DNA of 64,000 nucleotides. Origin: DATGJX01 sp963830545. GTDB lineage: Bacteria > Vulcanimicrobiota > Vulcanimicrobiia > Vulcanimicrobiales > Vulcanimicrobiaceae. The translations under genes and the position numbers were made by a program. The stretch lies in contig CAWHMK010000001.1 in assembly GCA_963830545.1 (NCBI GenBank), positions 806,001 to 870,000 of the forward strand, written 5' to 3'. The stretch's first letter is position 1; every line of letters begins with the position of its first letter. This document shows, piece after piece, positions 29,465 to 38,800 of this stretch. The notes below the pieces were generated by a model. The model saw nothing but the letters and a program-made list of their open reading frames with translations, did no database searches and had not been told where the DNA came from.

Positions 29465-30426
29465 AGCTGGGTCTGCACGAAATCTCGCCGAATGTCTACG
29501 CGGAACAAATACTTCCGCTCACGCATCGCATATGGGCGCACGGCAGGACGCTGGACGCGTACCGCGCGCAGACCACGGAGCTCGCACACACGGCTTATGG
29601 CCGAACGTCGTATCGGACCATCGCGCTCTCCGACGGTTCCTCGATCCTCGCGTCGTTCAAGCGGTACGAGCGCGCCGCCCGCATTCGCAACGAACGGTTG
29701 CGGGCCGTCGGCATCGGTGCGGTCTTTACGCCGGAATCGCTTCGCGGCCAGGGTTACGCGAGCGCGATGCTGGCGATGGCGCTCGACGAGGCGCGCAGAG
29801 CCGGCTTCGATTTCGCATTTCTGTTTTCCGACATCCATCCGCAGTTTTACCGGCAGATTGGATTTGCGGAACTCCCTTCCCGCTCGATTTCGTTTCGCGC
29901 GGATTCGCTGCAAGCGGGACGCGTCGATGCGCAGCCGATAAGCGAACGCGACTGGAGCGGCGTGCGCGCGTGCTTCGATTCCATGGAAGAACGGCGCGAG
30001 TTCACCCTTCTGCGCTCACCGTCGGTCTGGAGCTGGCTTCGGTTGCGCATCGGTCACGCATCGCAGCGCCCGCACGCGCAGCCGGTGAACTTGGCGGTGC
30101 GCAGCGGCCGCGCGCTCGCTGCCTACGTGCTGGGACAAAGGGAACCGCGGCATGACTCCTACGTGATCGATGAATTCGGATACAATGACGAGTCCTCTCG
30201 CGCGCTCGTTCCCGCGCTTCTGCGCAGTGCCGCCGGCGATTTGCGCCGGATCGCCGGCTGGCTTCCGCCGGCGCCTGCGCGCAACGTTCTTGCGCGCGGA
30301 TCGGTCCGAAAGCGCAGTGAGGCCGTATGGATGGCTGCCCCGCTCACGGATGGTGGGACGCGTTTCGTGGAAAACGCGGCGCGCAGCGGATCGTGCGACG
30401 GCGTGTGGGCGCTCGATCACGTTTGA
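29461..30426 (+). CDS. GNAT-family N-acetyltransferase
   Basis: This 321-residue protein has an N-terminal GNAT domain. The acetyl-CoA loop is FTPESLRGQGYASAML (R-x-x-G-x-G/A) near residues 90-105, and FYRQIGFAELP is the typical YxxxGF end. A second, weaker domain occupies residues 160-321, reminiscent of Eis-type two-domain acetyltransferases. The substrate is unknown. It overlaps the helicase stop by ATGA, but a functional link to DNA repair is not obvious. Its 3' end overlaps that of the convergent DUF1801-like gene by 10 bases. Confidence 0.8.
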   Translation: MKLGLHEISPNVYAEQILPLTHRIWAHGRTLDAYRAQTTELAHTAYGRTSYRTIALSDGSSILASFKRYERAARIRNERLRAVGIGAVFTPESLRGQGYASAMLAMALDEARRAGFDFAFLFSDIHPQFYRQIGFAELPSRSISFRADSLQAGRVDAQPISERDWSGVRACFDSMEERREFTLLRSPSVWSWLRLRIGHASQRPHAQPVNLAVRSGRALAAYVLGQREPRHDSYVIDEFGYNDESSRALVPALLRSAAGDLRRIAGWLPPAPARNVLARGSVRKRSEAVWMAAPLTDGGTRFVENAARSGSCDGVWALDHV

Positions 30427-30821
30427 GACGATTTCTTTTTCGAATTCAGTCTGACCGCCGCGCGGATTAATTCCTTGAAGGCCGCTTCATCGATCTCGTC
30501 GCCTTCATGTATGTCGATCGCGCGTCTCGTGTTTCCGTCCAGGCTGGAATTGAAGAGACCGTCCGGATCTTTGATGGAAGCGCCCTTCGCAAACGTGAGC
30601 TTTACGGCCGCCTTGTAGGACTCGCCCGTACAAACGATTCCGCCGTCGGACCAGACAGGCACGCCTCTCCATTTCCATTCCTCGACTATTTTCGGATCCG
30701 CCTCTTTGATGAGCTTGCGGACGCGTGCAAGCGTCTTGCCGCGCCAGTCGCCGAGCTCCGCAATACGCTGCGTGATCAGGTGGGAAGGCGATGAGCTCGT
30801 GTTTGCGCCGGTTTTTTTCAT
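30417..30821 (-). CDS. DUF1801-like (YdhG-type) protein
   Basis: This 134-residue protein has the DUF1801 fold signature: ADPKIVEEWKWRGVPVWSDGG (shown here as two overlapping blocks, ADPKIVEEWKW and GVPVWSDGG), then AAVKLTFAKGASIKDP and NTRRAIDIHEGDEID. The tail is Lys/Ser-rich. Family members are common in soil bacteria. Their role is not established, and a phosphoribosyl- or ligand-binding function has been suggested. It is followed by dinB after only 15 bases on the other side of its start. Confidence 0.75.
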   Translation of the reverse strand: MKKTGANTSSSPSHLITQRIAELGDWRGKTLARVRKLIKEADPKIVEEWKWRGVPVWSDGGIVCTGESYKAAVKLTFAKGASIKDPDGLFNSSLDGNTRRAIDIHEGDEIDEAAFKELIRAAVRLNSKKKSSQT

Positions 30822-30836
30822 ATTTTCAGTCCTCGG

Positions 30837-31877
30837 CTAGAATAAGGTTTGCTGTTTGGCTTCTCCCGCGACCAGTGAGGCGACGCGCGTGCCGAGCAAC
30901 CGCACCGCGCTGCGTCCCAGATCGGCGCGCCGCAGGCAGTGCACCGCAGCGATGAAGATTTGCCGCGCTTGCGCAGTCGGCTCGGCCAAGTTCGTCTGGC
31001 GCGCAACGATCTTGAAATCGGCGCGCTTGATTTTTACGCCGATCGTGCACGCAGACAAACCCTCTCGCTCGAGTTTTTGCGCCAGCTCGATCGCCTGTTC
31101 TCTCAGCACTTCGCGCAAACGCCGTTCGTCGCGGACGTCGTACTCGAACGTTTCCTCCGTCGAGATCGACTTCGTCTCGCGTTCGGGTTCGACTGCGCGC
31201 CGGTCAATGCCCCGCGCCAAATCGCGGACTTCCAAGCCCCAAGAGCCGAAAAGCGTTTTGGCTTGCTCGTCCGAAAGCGCCGCGACGTCGCCGATGGTCG
31301 TAATATTACGCTCGACCAGGCGCGCTTGCGTTTTCGGCCCGATGCCCCACAAGCGTCCGACCGGGAGCGGCGCGAGAAACCCCGGTTCCTCGCCGGGCAC
31401 GAGCGCTTGCAGTCCGTTCGGTTTGCACGAGTCGCTGAGAATTTTCGCGACCATTTTGCCGCTCGCGACGCCGGCGCTCACGGTTAGGCTCACACGCTGC
31501 AGGATGTCGTCGCGAATGGATTGCGCGAGCTGCACCGAGTCATCGAGCGAAATCGGACCGAAGTCGACGAACGCCTCGTCCATCGAAAGGCCCTGCACCG
31601 GATGCCCGCGCTGCTCCAAGATGCCGAAGATCGCTCGCGATACCTCGCGGTATTTCTGCATGTTCGGCGGAACGACGACGAGCTGCGGACAGGCTGCGAG
31701 CGCTTTCCAAAGCGGCACAGCGGACTTCACGCCGAACGGTCGCGCTTCGTAGGATGCCGTCAGGACGACCGCGCGCCGGCTCGAACCGGCGACTGCAACG
31801 GGCTTTCCGCGCAGCGCCGGATCGTCGCGAATTTCGACGCTCGCGTAAAATGCGTCAACGTCGAAATGAGCGATCAC
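30837..31877 (-). CDS. dinB: DNA polymerase IV
   Basis: This 346-residue Y-family translesion polymerase has catalytic IAHFDVDAFYASVE (D6, D8) and SMDEAFVDFG. The helix-hairpin-helix region is LWGIGPKTQARL, and the little-finger domain contains STEETFEYDV. It ends with QQTLF, a beta-clamp-binding motif, so it should be recruited to the replication clamp. The ATG overlaps the nfo stop (ATGA), joining two DNA-repair genes. No SOS box could be recognised. Confidence 0.94.
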   Translation of the reverse strand: MIAHFDVDAFYASVEIRDDPALRGKPVAVAGSSRRAVVLTASYEARPFGVKSAVPLWKALAACPQLVVVPPNMQKYREVSRAIFGILEQRGHPVQGLSMDEAFVDFGPISLDDSVQLAQSIRDDILQRVSLTVSAGVASGKMVAKILSDSCKPNGLQALVPGEEPGFLAPLPVGRLWGIGPKTQARLVERNITTIGDVAALSDEQAKTLFGSWGLEVRDLARGIDRRAVEPERETKSISTEETFEYDVRDERRLREVLREQAIELAQKLEREGLSACTIGVKIKRADFKIVARQTNLAEPTAQARQIFIAAVHCLRRADLGRSAVRLLGTRVASLVAGEAKQQTLF

Positions 31878-32730
31878 GCGATCTCGTGGCCGGCGCCCTT
31901 GAAGATGGCGCGAATCGTTTCCATGTTGCGGAGATCGTCGGCTTCCTCGCCGGGCGTTTCGAGAATCGCGGTCTTGTTTCGCAGCTCCGGCCGCGCCGCG
32001 AGCGCGCGGAACCCCTCGAATCCGATGTTGCCCTCGCCGATGTGATGATGCCGGTCGCGGTTTCCACCGAGCGGCACCTCCGTGTCGTTGAAGTGAAACA
32101 CGTGCACGCGATCCAGGCCGATCTGCTCGGCCGCTTCATACAGAAATGCGTCGACGCCGCGCTGCGTGCTGATTTCGTATCCTGCAGCCCAAGCGTGCGC
32201 CGTGTCTAAACACACACCGAGTTGCGGGTGGTCGAGCGCTTTCACGAAACGCCCCAGTTCTTCGAGCGTGCCTCCGCACAGCGAGCCGGCGCCGGCGGAA
32301 TTCTCCATCACGAGATAGACGCCGGGCGCGATGCCGTCGCAATGCCTGTTCGAGCAGATGACACGCGGCGACGAAACCTTCATTGCGATCGCGTCTTCCG
32401 TACGAACCAAGATGCGTATTGACGTAGCGGATGCCGCCGGCATGCGCTGCCGCCAAGTCGTTGCTGAGCAGCCCGAGCGATCCGGCGCTGATTTTCGGAT
32501 CCTCGCTCGCGAGATTGATCAGATACGGCGTGTGTATCACGCACGGATCGATGTCCGCTTCCAAACGAGAATTTTTGAATGTTTCCAGAGCGCGCTTGTC
32601 GATCGCACTGGTGCGATAGGCTTCGGGGATTGCTCGAAAATATTTGGATCGCGGAGCACTTGACCCGCTTGGCGTATTCGATTGCCGCGGCATACCCCGC
32701 TCTTACGCGGACGTGGACCCCCAAACGCAC
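31874..32730 (-). CDS. nfo: Endonuclease IV (AP endonuclease), frameshifted
   Basis: Nfo cuts 5' to abasic sites using three zinc ions. The start is a GTG at 32730 (MRLGVHVRVRAGYAAAIEYA). Further pieces are IQIFSSNPRS, then in other frames CVIHTPYLINLASED, YVNTHLGSYG, LVMENSAGAGSLCGGTLEEL, LGVCLDTAHAWAAGYEI and VFHFNDTEVPLGGNRDRHHH. Glu and His metal ligands are all visible. Frame changes occur near 32625, 32395 and 32340. Corrected length is about 285 residues, normal for the family. Confidence 0.87.
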
Positions 32731-32739
32731 CGCAGGCTC

Positions 32740-33378
32740 CTACGGTTTTTTCGCCATGTACAGATATTGAATGTAACCGATGGAAAGCGTCGGGTTTCCA
32801 TCGCCCGCGCGCTCGCGCAAACGTCGTTCGAGCAACCGGAAATAATCGTTTGCTTTCGTGCCGAGTTCTTCGCGGACGGCCGTCTGGGAACGCTCCCGTT
32901 CCAAAAACCGATCGAGCGGTACCGCAACGCGCCATGGAATGACGCGCAGCGTCTGCTGCGTGAACGCCGATGCGTAGAATTCCTTGAATCCGCCGTTCAA
33001 GCCCGAATCGACCGGCCGTTTCCCCATTTCCAGAAAGACCTGGTCGCGAATCGCCTTCACGCCGTCTGTAGACATCAGATGCTTCCACCATACGGCGACG
33101 ATTCCGGCGGGCCGCAGAACGCGGTATGTTTCCGCGAGGGTGCTCGCTCGATCGACGGTGTGAAACATTTGCGCCGCGACGACGACGTCGAAGCGCTCGT
33201 CCGGAAAGGGAAGCGCATGCGCCTGCGAGGGGTCGACGTGCGTAACGGGAAATCCGTTGACGGCGAACGGCTCGCTCGCAGTTCCGGTTTCGGAGCCGAC
33301 GTCGAGAATCGTCGCGCCTCTTCGCAATCCGAAACTCGCGATTGCGTCGTAGAGCTCGTTCGAGTAGCCGTGGGTCAT
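32740..33378 (-). CDS. SAM-dependent methyltransferase (short Rossmann core)
   Basis: This 212-residue class I methyltransferase has motif I as ILDVGSETGTA, the acidic loop VDPSQ, LPFPDERFDVVVAAQMFHTV (motif IV-like) and LRPAGIVAVWW. The C-terminal part resembles UbiE/Ycgj-type methyltransferases. Between VDPS and ALPFPD about 25 residues usual in the family are absent. This is in frame, so it is either a natural shortening or a deletion. The ATG overlaps the scpB stop (ATGA). The substrate is unknown. Confidence 0.75.
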   Translation of the reverse strand: MTHGYSNELYDAIASFGLRRGATILDVGSETGTASEPFAVNGFPVTHVDPSQAHALPFPDERFDVVVAAQMFHTVDRASTLAETYRVLRPAGIVAVWWKHLMSTDGVKAIRDQVFLEMGKRPVDSGLNGGFKEFYASAFTQQTLRVIPWRVAVPLDRFLERERSQTAVREELGTKANDYFRLLERRLRERAGDGNPTLSIGYIQYLYMAKKP

Positions 33379-34019
33379 ACTCGCGTCTGCGGCGCCTCTT
33401 CCTGCGCCACGTTGGCGGTAATATTCGCCGTGAGCAAATCGAGTTCGAGCGGCTGTCCCGCTTCCAGTTCCATGGGCGGCAAGTCGTCGAGCGAGCGCAG
33501 TCCGAAGGACTCCAGAAATTCGGGTGTCGTTTTATAGAGCATCGGCCGGCCGACGACGTCTTTGCGGCCGGCTTCGGCAATGAGATTTCGATCCTGCAGC
33601 GTCGACACCACGCTGTCGGAGGCAACGCCGCGTATCGCTTCGATCTCGCTCTTGGTCGCGGGCTGCATGTATGCGACGATCGCGAGTGTTTCGAGCGCAG
33701 GCGTTGATAGATTCGTCTTCGCAGGCAGCAGATACGCTTCTACGACATCGCGCGCGGCAGGTGCGCTGGCGAACCGGTAGCCTCCCGCAATCTCGCGCAG
33801 CACGATGCCGCGATCCGCATAGTCCGCTTCTATGCGCTGCAGCGTCGCCGCCGCTTCCATTTCGGTTGCATGCGTCAGCTTCGCGATGTGCTTGATCGTG
33901 AGCGGCTCGCTCGCGACGAACAGCAGCGCTTCGACCGGGCAGCGCAGGCGCTCGACGGCCGCTTCGACGTCTTCGGCTTCTTGCGTATCTTTGACGCGTT
34001 CTTCTTCTGTCGTATTCAC
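33375..34019 (-). CDS. scpB: Segregation and condensation protein B
   Basis: ScpB is the winged-helix partner of ScpA in the SMC condensin complex. The GTG at 34019 gives a 214-residue protein. Core phrases are PVEALLFVASEPLTIKHIAK, EIAGGYRFASAP, ALETLAIVAYMQPATKSEIE and the GRPMLYKTTPEFLESFGL C-terminal block. A Glu-rich N-terminal tail precedes the domain. The gene begins one base after the scpA stop, the standard scpA-scpB pair. Confidence 0.94.
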   Translation of the reverse strand: MNTTEEERVKDTQEAEDVEAAVERLRCPVEALLFVASEPLTIKHIAKLTHATEMEAAATLQRIEADYADRGIVLREIAGGYRFASAPAARDVVEAYLLPAKTNLSTPALETLAIVAYMQPATKSEIEAIRGVASDSVVSTLQDRNLIAEAGRKDVVGRPMLYKTTPEFLESFGLRSLDDLPPMELEAGQPLELDLLTANITANVAQEEAPQTRV

Positions 34020-34020
34020 T

Positions 34021-34797
34021 TTAGTTGTTGGTGGGGGCGGGGCTCGGAAGAATGCGGATGTCGTCGAACGGCTCGGGCTGATCGTACGACACACGGCGGC
34101 GGCGGATCAGTTCGAGAATCGCCAGAAACGTCACGATGATCGAATCGCGCGTCATTCCCAGTTCTTTGCAAAGCGACGAAAAGAGCACGCTTCCGTCTTC
34201 ACGCACCTTGCGCGCGATGTAGTCCATCGAGGCCATGAGGGAAAGACGTTCGCGGGCAATCGTGCGCTTTTCCGGGCGCGCGCTGCGCAGCATCGCAATG
34301 AAAGCGCGCGTGAGTTTTTCCGGATCGACCCGATAGTGCTGGCGCAGTTCGCTGACCGGATCTCCGGCGTCGCGATAATAATACGAAGATGCTTCCAACT
34401 GCCGCGCGCGCAACTCCTCGCCAACCTCGCGGTACTTGGAGTACGCGATGAGCCGCTGCCGCAGCCGCTCTTCCACCTGTTCGGGCGTCTCGGCTTCCTC
34501 GTCCTGAAACTCCGAGGGGATCGGCGGCAGCAGCGCCTTCGATTTGAGAAACACGAGGGTCGCCGCGATCACGAGGTATTCGGCCGCGACCTCCACGTCG
34601 AGCGATTCCATCATCGAAACGTATGCCAAATACTGCTCGGCGACAGCCGCCAGCGGAACGGTGGCGATGTCGAGTTGCCGTTCTTTCACCAAGCTCAAAA
34701 GCAAATCGAGCGGCCCGTCAAAAACTTCCACGCTGACGCGCAGGGTGTTTTCGTTGTCGGATTCGGCCGCAGGCGTAAGGTCGGTCTGCGTGGTCAA
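34021..34797 (-). CDS. scpA: Segregation and condensation protein A
   Basis: ScpA is the kleisin subunit of bacterial condensin and bridges the SMC heads. A TTG at 34797 overlaps the Nudix stop (TTGA) and gives 258 residues, the family norm. The N-terminal domain has VEVFDGPLDLLLSLVKERQL and AAEYLVIAATLVFLKSKALL. The C-terminal winged helix contains FLAILELIRRRRVSYDQPEP. The longer upstream frame is a shadow of the Nudix gene. Confidence 0.94.
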   Translation of the reverse strand: MTTQTDLTPAAESDNENTLRVSVEVFDGPLDLLLSLVKERQLDIATVPLAAVAEQYLAYVSMMESLDVEVAAEYLVIAATLVFLKSKALLPPIPSEFQDEEAETPEQVEERLRQRLIAYSKYREVGEELRARQLEASSYYYRDAGDPVSELRQHYRVDPEKLTRAFIAMLRSARPEKRTIARERLSLMASMDYIARKVREDGSVLFSSLCKELGMTRDSIIVTFLAILELIRRRRVSYDQPEPFDDIRILPSPAPTNN

Positions 34798-35273
34798 GAA
34801 GTTCTCTGCTCTGCTGTCCTCGCGACGATCGGCACGTCGCCGAATGCGATGGGATTGGCCAGGACATACTCCAGGCCCAAATCGATGAGGCGCTTTTCGT
34901 TCACGTACTTCAGCGCCTTCTTGGCGTGACCGATATCGAACCAACGCGCCTCGTCCACCTCGTGGTCGTGGTTGGCGGTATCGCCCGAAAGATAGCGCAT
35001 CAGGTAGAACGTCACGGACTTCTTGTGCTTTGCACGGTTCAGGTAGAACCAGTACGCGATGTCGTTCAGCTCGGTGATGATCTCGGCCCAGCACCCGGTC
35101 TCTTCACGCACTTCGCGCAGCGCCGCTTGCTCGTAGGATTCCTTGGGCTCGACATGGCCTTTGGGCAACGTCCAAACGCGCGGCGTGCCGCGCCCGATGA
35201 GCAGTGCATCGTACGTAGACTCGCGCCGGCGCAGGACGAGCCCGCCGGCGGAAACCTCGTATTTGATTCGCAT
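34794..35273 (-). CDS. Nudix hydrolase
   Basis: This 159-residue protein has a complete Nudix box at about 39-61 (GHVEPKESYEQAA followed by LREVREETG), which binds Mg2+ and cleaves nucleoside diphosphate-X compounds. The ATG at 35273 has an AGGGG about 8 bases upstream. It starts the nudix-scpA-scpB-methyltransferase-nfo-dinB chain. Phrases ALLIGRGTPRVWTLPKGHVE and YLMRYLSGDTANHDHEVDEA resemble Ap4A/8-oxo-dGTP-type Nudix proteins, but the substrate is open. Confidence 0.9.
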   Translation of the reverse strand: MRIKYEVSAGGLVLRRRESTYDALLIGRGTPRVWTLPKGHVEPKESYEQAALREVREETGCWAEIITELNDIAYWFYLNRAKHKKSVTFYLMRYLSGDTANHDHEVDEARWFDIGHAKKALKYVNEKRLIDLGLEYVLANPIAFGDVPIVARTAEQRTS

Positions 35274-35296
35274 TTTCAAGCCCCTGAGGACTGCAA

Positions 35297-35316
35297 AGGC
35301 GCCACGAGCGGCGCCT
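35297..35316 (-). promoter_or_regulatory. Leader hairpin upstream of the Nudix-scpAB operon
   Basis: A perfect 7-bp inverted repeat (AGGCGCC, six-base loop, GGCGCCT) lies 24 bases upstream of the Nudix start and inside its presumed leader. It has no T run, so it is more likely a structural or protein-binding element than a terminator. Confidence 0.3.
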
Positions 35317-35329
35317 CCTGATTACCTCA

Positions 35330-35335
35330 ATTATA
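35330..35335 (-). promoter_or_regulatory. Candidate -10 box for the Nudix-scpAB operon
   Basis: A perfect TATAAT on the minus strand lies 57 bases upstream of the Nudix ATG. The hexamer 17 bases further upstream, AGGGTC, is a poor -35. The promoter is therefore tentative. Confidence 0.35.
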
Positions 35336-35394
35336 GCGGACCGGACCAAGAAGACCCTGGCAGCAGGTGAGCCCTTTTCTACCGGCAAGTCCGG

Positions 35395-35937
35395 TCAGGA
35401 CGGACCCGCAACCGGGGCGTTGCAGGCTAGCGTCCGGACCGCGGCGGATCGCGGATCCTGCAGCGTAAGCGTCACGGCGTCCTCGCCTGCCGGACACCCC
35501 GGGTCGCGATCGAGGACCGTCCGAACACTCGCCGCTCCGGCCGTCACGCTCGCATGCCCCGCGCCGTCCAAAAAGACCGTGAATGGAACCGAACCCACCT
35601 TCGCCTCCGAAATCGTGGCACTCGACGGCACCGGCGGCATCGGCGCGTTACGTATCGCTCCGGCGGCGGTCGGCCGCCCGGCATATACGGTCATCGTAAA
35701 GCCCGGAAGAACGGCGCCGTCCGCACCGGTGCGACGGTCGAAGACTAACGTCGCGCCGTTTCCGCTCGTCGCCGCGAGCGATTGCGCGTACGCGATCGCG
35801 GCGTCGAATTGCGTCGCCGCCGAGCGCATTGCGAAAATATGCCCGCCTCGTTCGAATGAGGAAAAGGCAATCGCCACTACGACGGTGATGGCGACTGCAA
35901 GGACGAGTTCTACGAGTGAGAAACCGCGCTGCCGCAT
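35395..35937 (-). CDS. Type II secretion/type IV pilin-like protein (GspH-type pseudopilin)
   Basis: From the ATG at 35937 the protein starts MRQRGFSLVELVLAVAITVV. This is a prepilin leader with the G-F-S-L-V-E cleavage/methylation motif followed by a membrane helix. The 180-residue remainder has a GspH-like layout and Cys residues near the end (RDPGCPAGED and LACNAPV) that could form a disulfide. It is alone here, with no prepilin peptidase or other pilus genes. It sits just downstream of gcvPB on the same strand. Confidence 0.8.
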   Translation of the reverse strand: MRQRGFSLVELVLAVAITVVVAIAFSSFERGGHIFAMRSAATQFDAAIAYAQSLAATSGNGATLVFDRRTGADGAVLPGFTMTVYAGRPTAAGAIRNAPMPPVPSSATISEAKVGSVPFTVFLDGAGHASVTAGAASVRTVLDRDPGCPAGEDAVTLTLQDPRSAAVRTLACNAPVAGPS

Positions 35938-35945
35938 GCGGCAGG

Positions 35946-37458
35946 CTAGTGCCCACCCCAGCGCAAATCGGGTTGCCGCGCCGCCCGCGTTTCGTCCAAG
36001 CGGCCTACCACGGTATTGCGTGGGGCTGCCATGATCGCATCCGCCTCGGTCTTTGCCGACTCGACGATATCGCGCAACGCCGCGACGAACGCATCGAGCG
36101 TTTCCTTCGATTCCGTCTCGGTCGGCTCGATCATCAAACACTCCGGAACGATGAGCGGGAAATACATCGTCGGAGCCATGAATCCGCGATCGAGCAACGC
36201 CTTGGCGATGTCGAGCGCGCGCACGCCCGTCTCTTTCTTTAGTTCCTGCGCGGACGCGACGAACTCGTGCCGGCAGATTTCATCGTACGGCGTGTCGAGA
36301 AACTCGCGCACCTTGACGCGAATGTAATTCGCGTTGAGGACGGCGAGCTGTGAAACTTTCGTCAAACCTTCCGCGCCGTTTGCATAAATGTATGCGAGAG
36401 CGCGGACTGCATGCGCGAAGTTGGACCAGAACGAACGCATCGGCCCGATGGACTTCGGACGATCGAAGTCGAGCCAGTACTCGAGCCGGTCGCTCGGCGC
36501 GGAAGGCCCCGAGCTCGCCGTCGCGCCGTCAGCCGGACGCGAGCGCACGTATGGCGTCGGAAGAAAGTCGGCGAGATGCGGAGCCACCCCGATCGGGCCG
36601 TGCCCGGCGCCTCCGCCGCCGTGGGGAATCGTGAACGTCTTGTGCGTGTTCGAGATGCATGAGATCGAAACCCATGTCGCCCGGACGCGCATTCCCCATG
36701 AGCGCGTTGGCGTTGGCTCCGTCGTAGTACATCAAACCGCCGACGTCGTGCACCGCTTTGGTAATTTCATGAATGTGATCTTCGAACAAACCGAGCGTGT
36801 TCGGATTGGTCATCATGCACACGGCCGTGTCGGGACCGATGACTTTGCGGAGTTCCTCGACGCTGACGCGCCCGCGATCGTCGCTCTTGAGCGAGATCAC
36901 TTTGAATCCGCACATTGCGGCCGACGCGGGATTGGTGCCGTGCGCGGTATCCGGGACGATGACCTTGTCGCGCTGCGTTTCCCGGCGGTCCTTGAAATAC
37001 GCTTTGGCGATGAGGAGCGCGGCCAGCTCAGCGTGCGCCCCGGCGGACGGATTGAGTGAAAACGCGGCCATTCCGAAGAGCGAGCAGAACGTGCGCTCGA
37101 GTTCCCACATGATCTGCAGCGCGCCCTGAGCGAGGGCGTCGGGCGTATACGGGTGCAGATCGCGCAACGGCTGAAGATTCGCCATCGCGTCGTTGACGCG
37201 GGGGTTATATTTCATCGTGCACGAGCCGAGCGGATAAAACCCGACGTCGATGCCGAACGTCCGCTGCGAGAGCCGCGTATAATGCCGCACGACGTCGAGT
37301 TCGCTGTTGTCGGGAAGCGGGAGATCGTCGCGCACCACGTTTTTCGGCAAGAAATCCGTCAGCGGCGCGCCTGGGTCGACGTACCGGTTCGCGCGGCCGT
37401 CCTGCCCGAGTTCGAAAATGAGCGGTGACGCGGTGTGATCAGACGCGAGCCGGGACAT
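35946..37458 (-). CDS. gcvPB: Glycine dehydrogenase (decarboxylating) subunit 2 (one frameshift)
   Basis: GcvPB carries the PLP site of the split P-protein, which decarboxylates glycine and passes the aminomethyl group to GcvH. Features are FYPLGSCTMKYNPRVNDAMA, PAHGTNPASA-like (TAHGTNPASAAMCGF), and the PLP lysine in NTHKTFTIPHGGGGAGHGP. The frame slips near 36655, just before that motif. Corrected length is about 504 residues. The ATG at 37458 overlaps the end of gcvPA by 20 bases. Confidence 0.93.
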
Positions 37459-38800
37459 TCACGACCTCATGAAGAGCGGAGCACAGCGATTCGATGTCGG
37501 CTGACGACGTCAGTTCCGTCGCGGTCATCAGAATGCAGTCGGAGTATTCGGGGTAGTAGCGTCCGAGATCGACGCCGCCGAGAATGCCGCGCGTCTGAAG
37601 CTTCGCCAGAACTTCTCGCGCCGGCTGGTGCACGTTGACGACGATTTCGTTGAAGAACGGCGCGTCGAATTGCAGCGTGCAGCCGCCCAGAGAACTCACC
37701 CGCGCCGCCAGCTCGCGCGAGCGCGCCAGATTCGCCGAAGCAACGTCTCGCAACCCCGTTTTGCCCATAAGCGCGAGATAGATCGTCGCGATCAACGCGC
37801 AGTGCGCCTGATTGGTGCAGATGTTCGAGGTAGCGCGTTCGCGGCGAATGTGCTGCTCGCGTGCCTGCAGCGTCAAGACGAACGCTTCGTTTCCGTGCAC
37901 GTCCAGCGTCTTGCCGGCCAGACGGCCCGGAATGCGGCGCATGTGATCCTTGTTCGATGCGATGAAGCCGGCGTACGGCCCGCCGTACGCGAGCGCCACG
38001 CCGAAACTCTGCGCCTCGCCTGCAACGATTTGCGCACCCCACGATGCCGGCGTCTGCAATGCTGCCAACGCGAGCGCTTCCGCAACCACCCCGATCAGCA
38101 CCGTACCGCTTTCTTTGAATGCGGCGCGAGCGGTACTGCCGGGCACGTCGACGTTGCCGAAAAAATTCGGAGACTGCACCGCGACGCAAGCGTATTGTTT
38201 GCCCTTCACGCGTTCGGCGACGTCCGCGAGATCGGTGGTGCCGTCGGCGCGCACGGGCAGCTCGTGAATCTCGACGTCGAGCCCGTCGCAATACGTCTTG
38301 AGCACCGCTCGGTAGTTCGGATGAACGGCGCGCGAAACGAGAATCTTCTTACGGCCGTTCGCATTGAGCGCCATTATCGCGGCTTCGGCGAGTGCCGTCG
38401 CGCCGTCATACACCGAAGCGTTCGCGATGTCCAAGCCCGTCAGCAAACAGATGTACGTCTGCCACTCGTAAATCGCTTGCAGATAGCCTTGCGAAACTTC
38501 CGCTTGATACGGCGTATACGCAGTCAGGAACTCGCCGCGCATCGCGAGCGCCGCGATTGCGGGCGGAACGTAGTGGCGATAGGCGCCCGCACCCAGAAAC
38601 GACACGCAAGAAGCACCCGTGTTCTTACGGGCAAAATGCTCGAAGCGCCGCACGATGTCGGACTCGCACAGAGCCGGAACGACGTCGAGCTTCTCGCGCA
38701 GCTTGACCTCGTCCGGAACCTGCACGAGCCGCTCGAGCGACGGCACGCCGATCGTTGCGAGCATCTCGCGTATGTCCGTGCCGGTATGGGGCGTGTACAT
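37439..38800 (-). CDS. gcvPA: Glycine dehydrogenase (decarboxylating) subunit 1
   Basis: This 453-residue protein is the N-terminal half of the P-protein in organisms that split it (Firmicutes, Thermotoga, archaea). Recognisable stretches are YTPYQAEVSQGYLQAIYEWQ, ASVYDGATALAEAAIMA and GGPYAGFIASNKDHMRRIPG. It is intact. The start lies 98 bases after the gcvH stop, so it may be transcribed with gcvTH or from its own promoter. An ATG with a weak GGAG site starts it. Confidence 0.95.
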   Translation of the reverse strand: MYTPHTGTDIREMLATIGVPSLERLVQVPDEVKLREKLDVVPALCESDIVRRFEHFARKNTGASCVSFLGAGAYRHYVPPAIAALAMRGEFLTAYTPYQAEVSQGYLQAIYEWQTYICLLTGLDIANASVYDGATALAEAAIMALNANGRKKILVSRAVHPNYRAVLKTYCDGLDVEIHELPVRADGTTDLADVAERVKGKQYACVAVQSPNFFGNVDVPGSTARAAFKESGTVLIGVVAEALALAALQTPASWGAQIVAGEAQSFGVALAYGGPYAGFIASNKDHMRRIPGRLAGKTLDVHGNEAFVLTLQAREQHIRRERATSNICTNQAHCALIATIYLALMGKTGLRDVASANLARSRELAARVSSLGGCTLQFDAPFFNEIVVNVHQPAREVLAKLQTRGILGGVDLGRYYPEYSDCILMTATELTSSADIESLCSALHEVVNVPARV

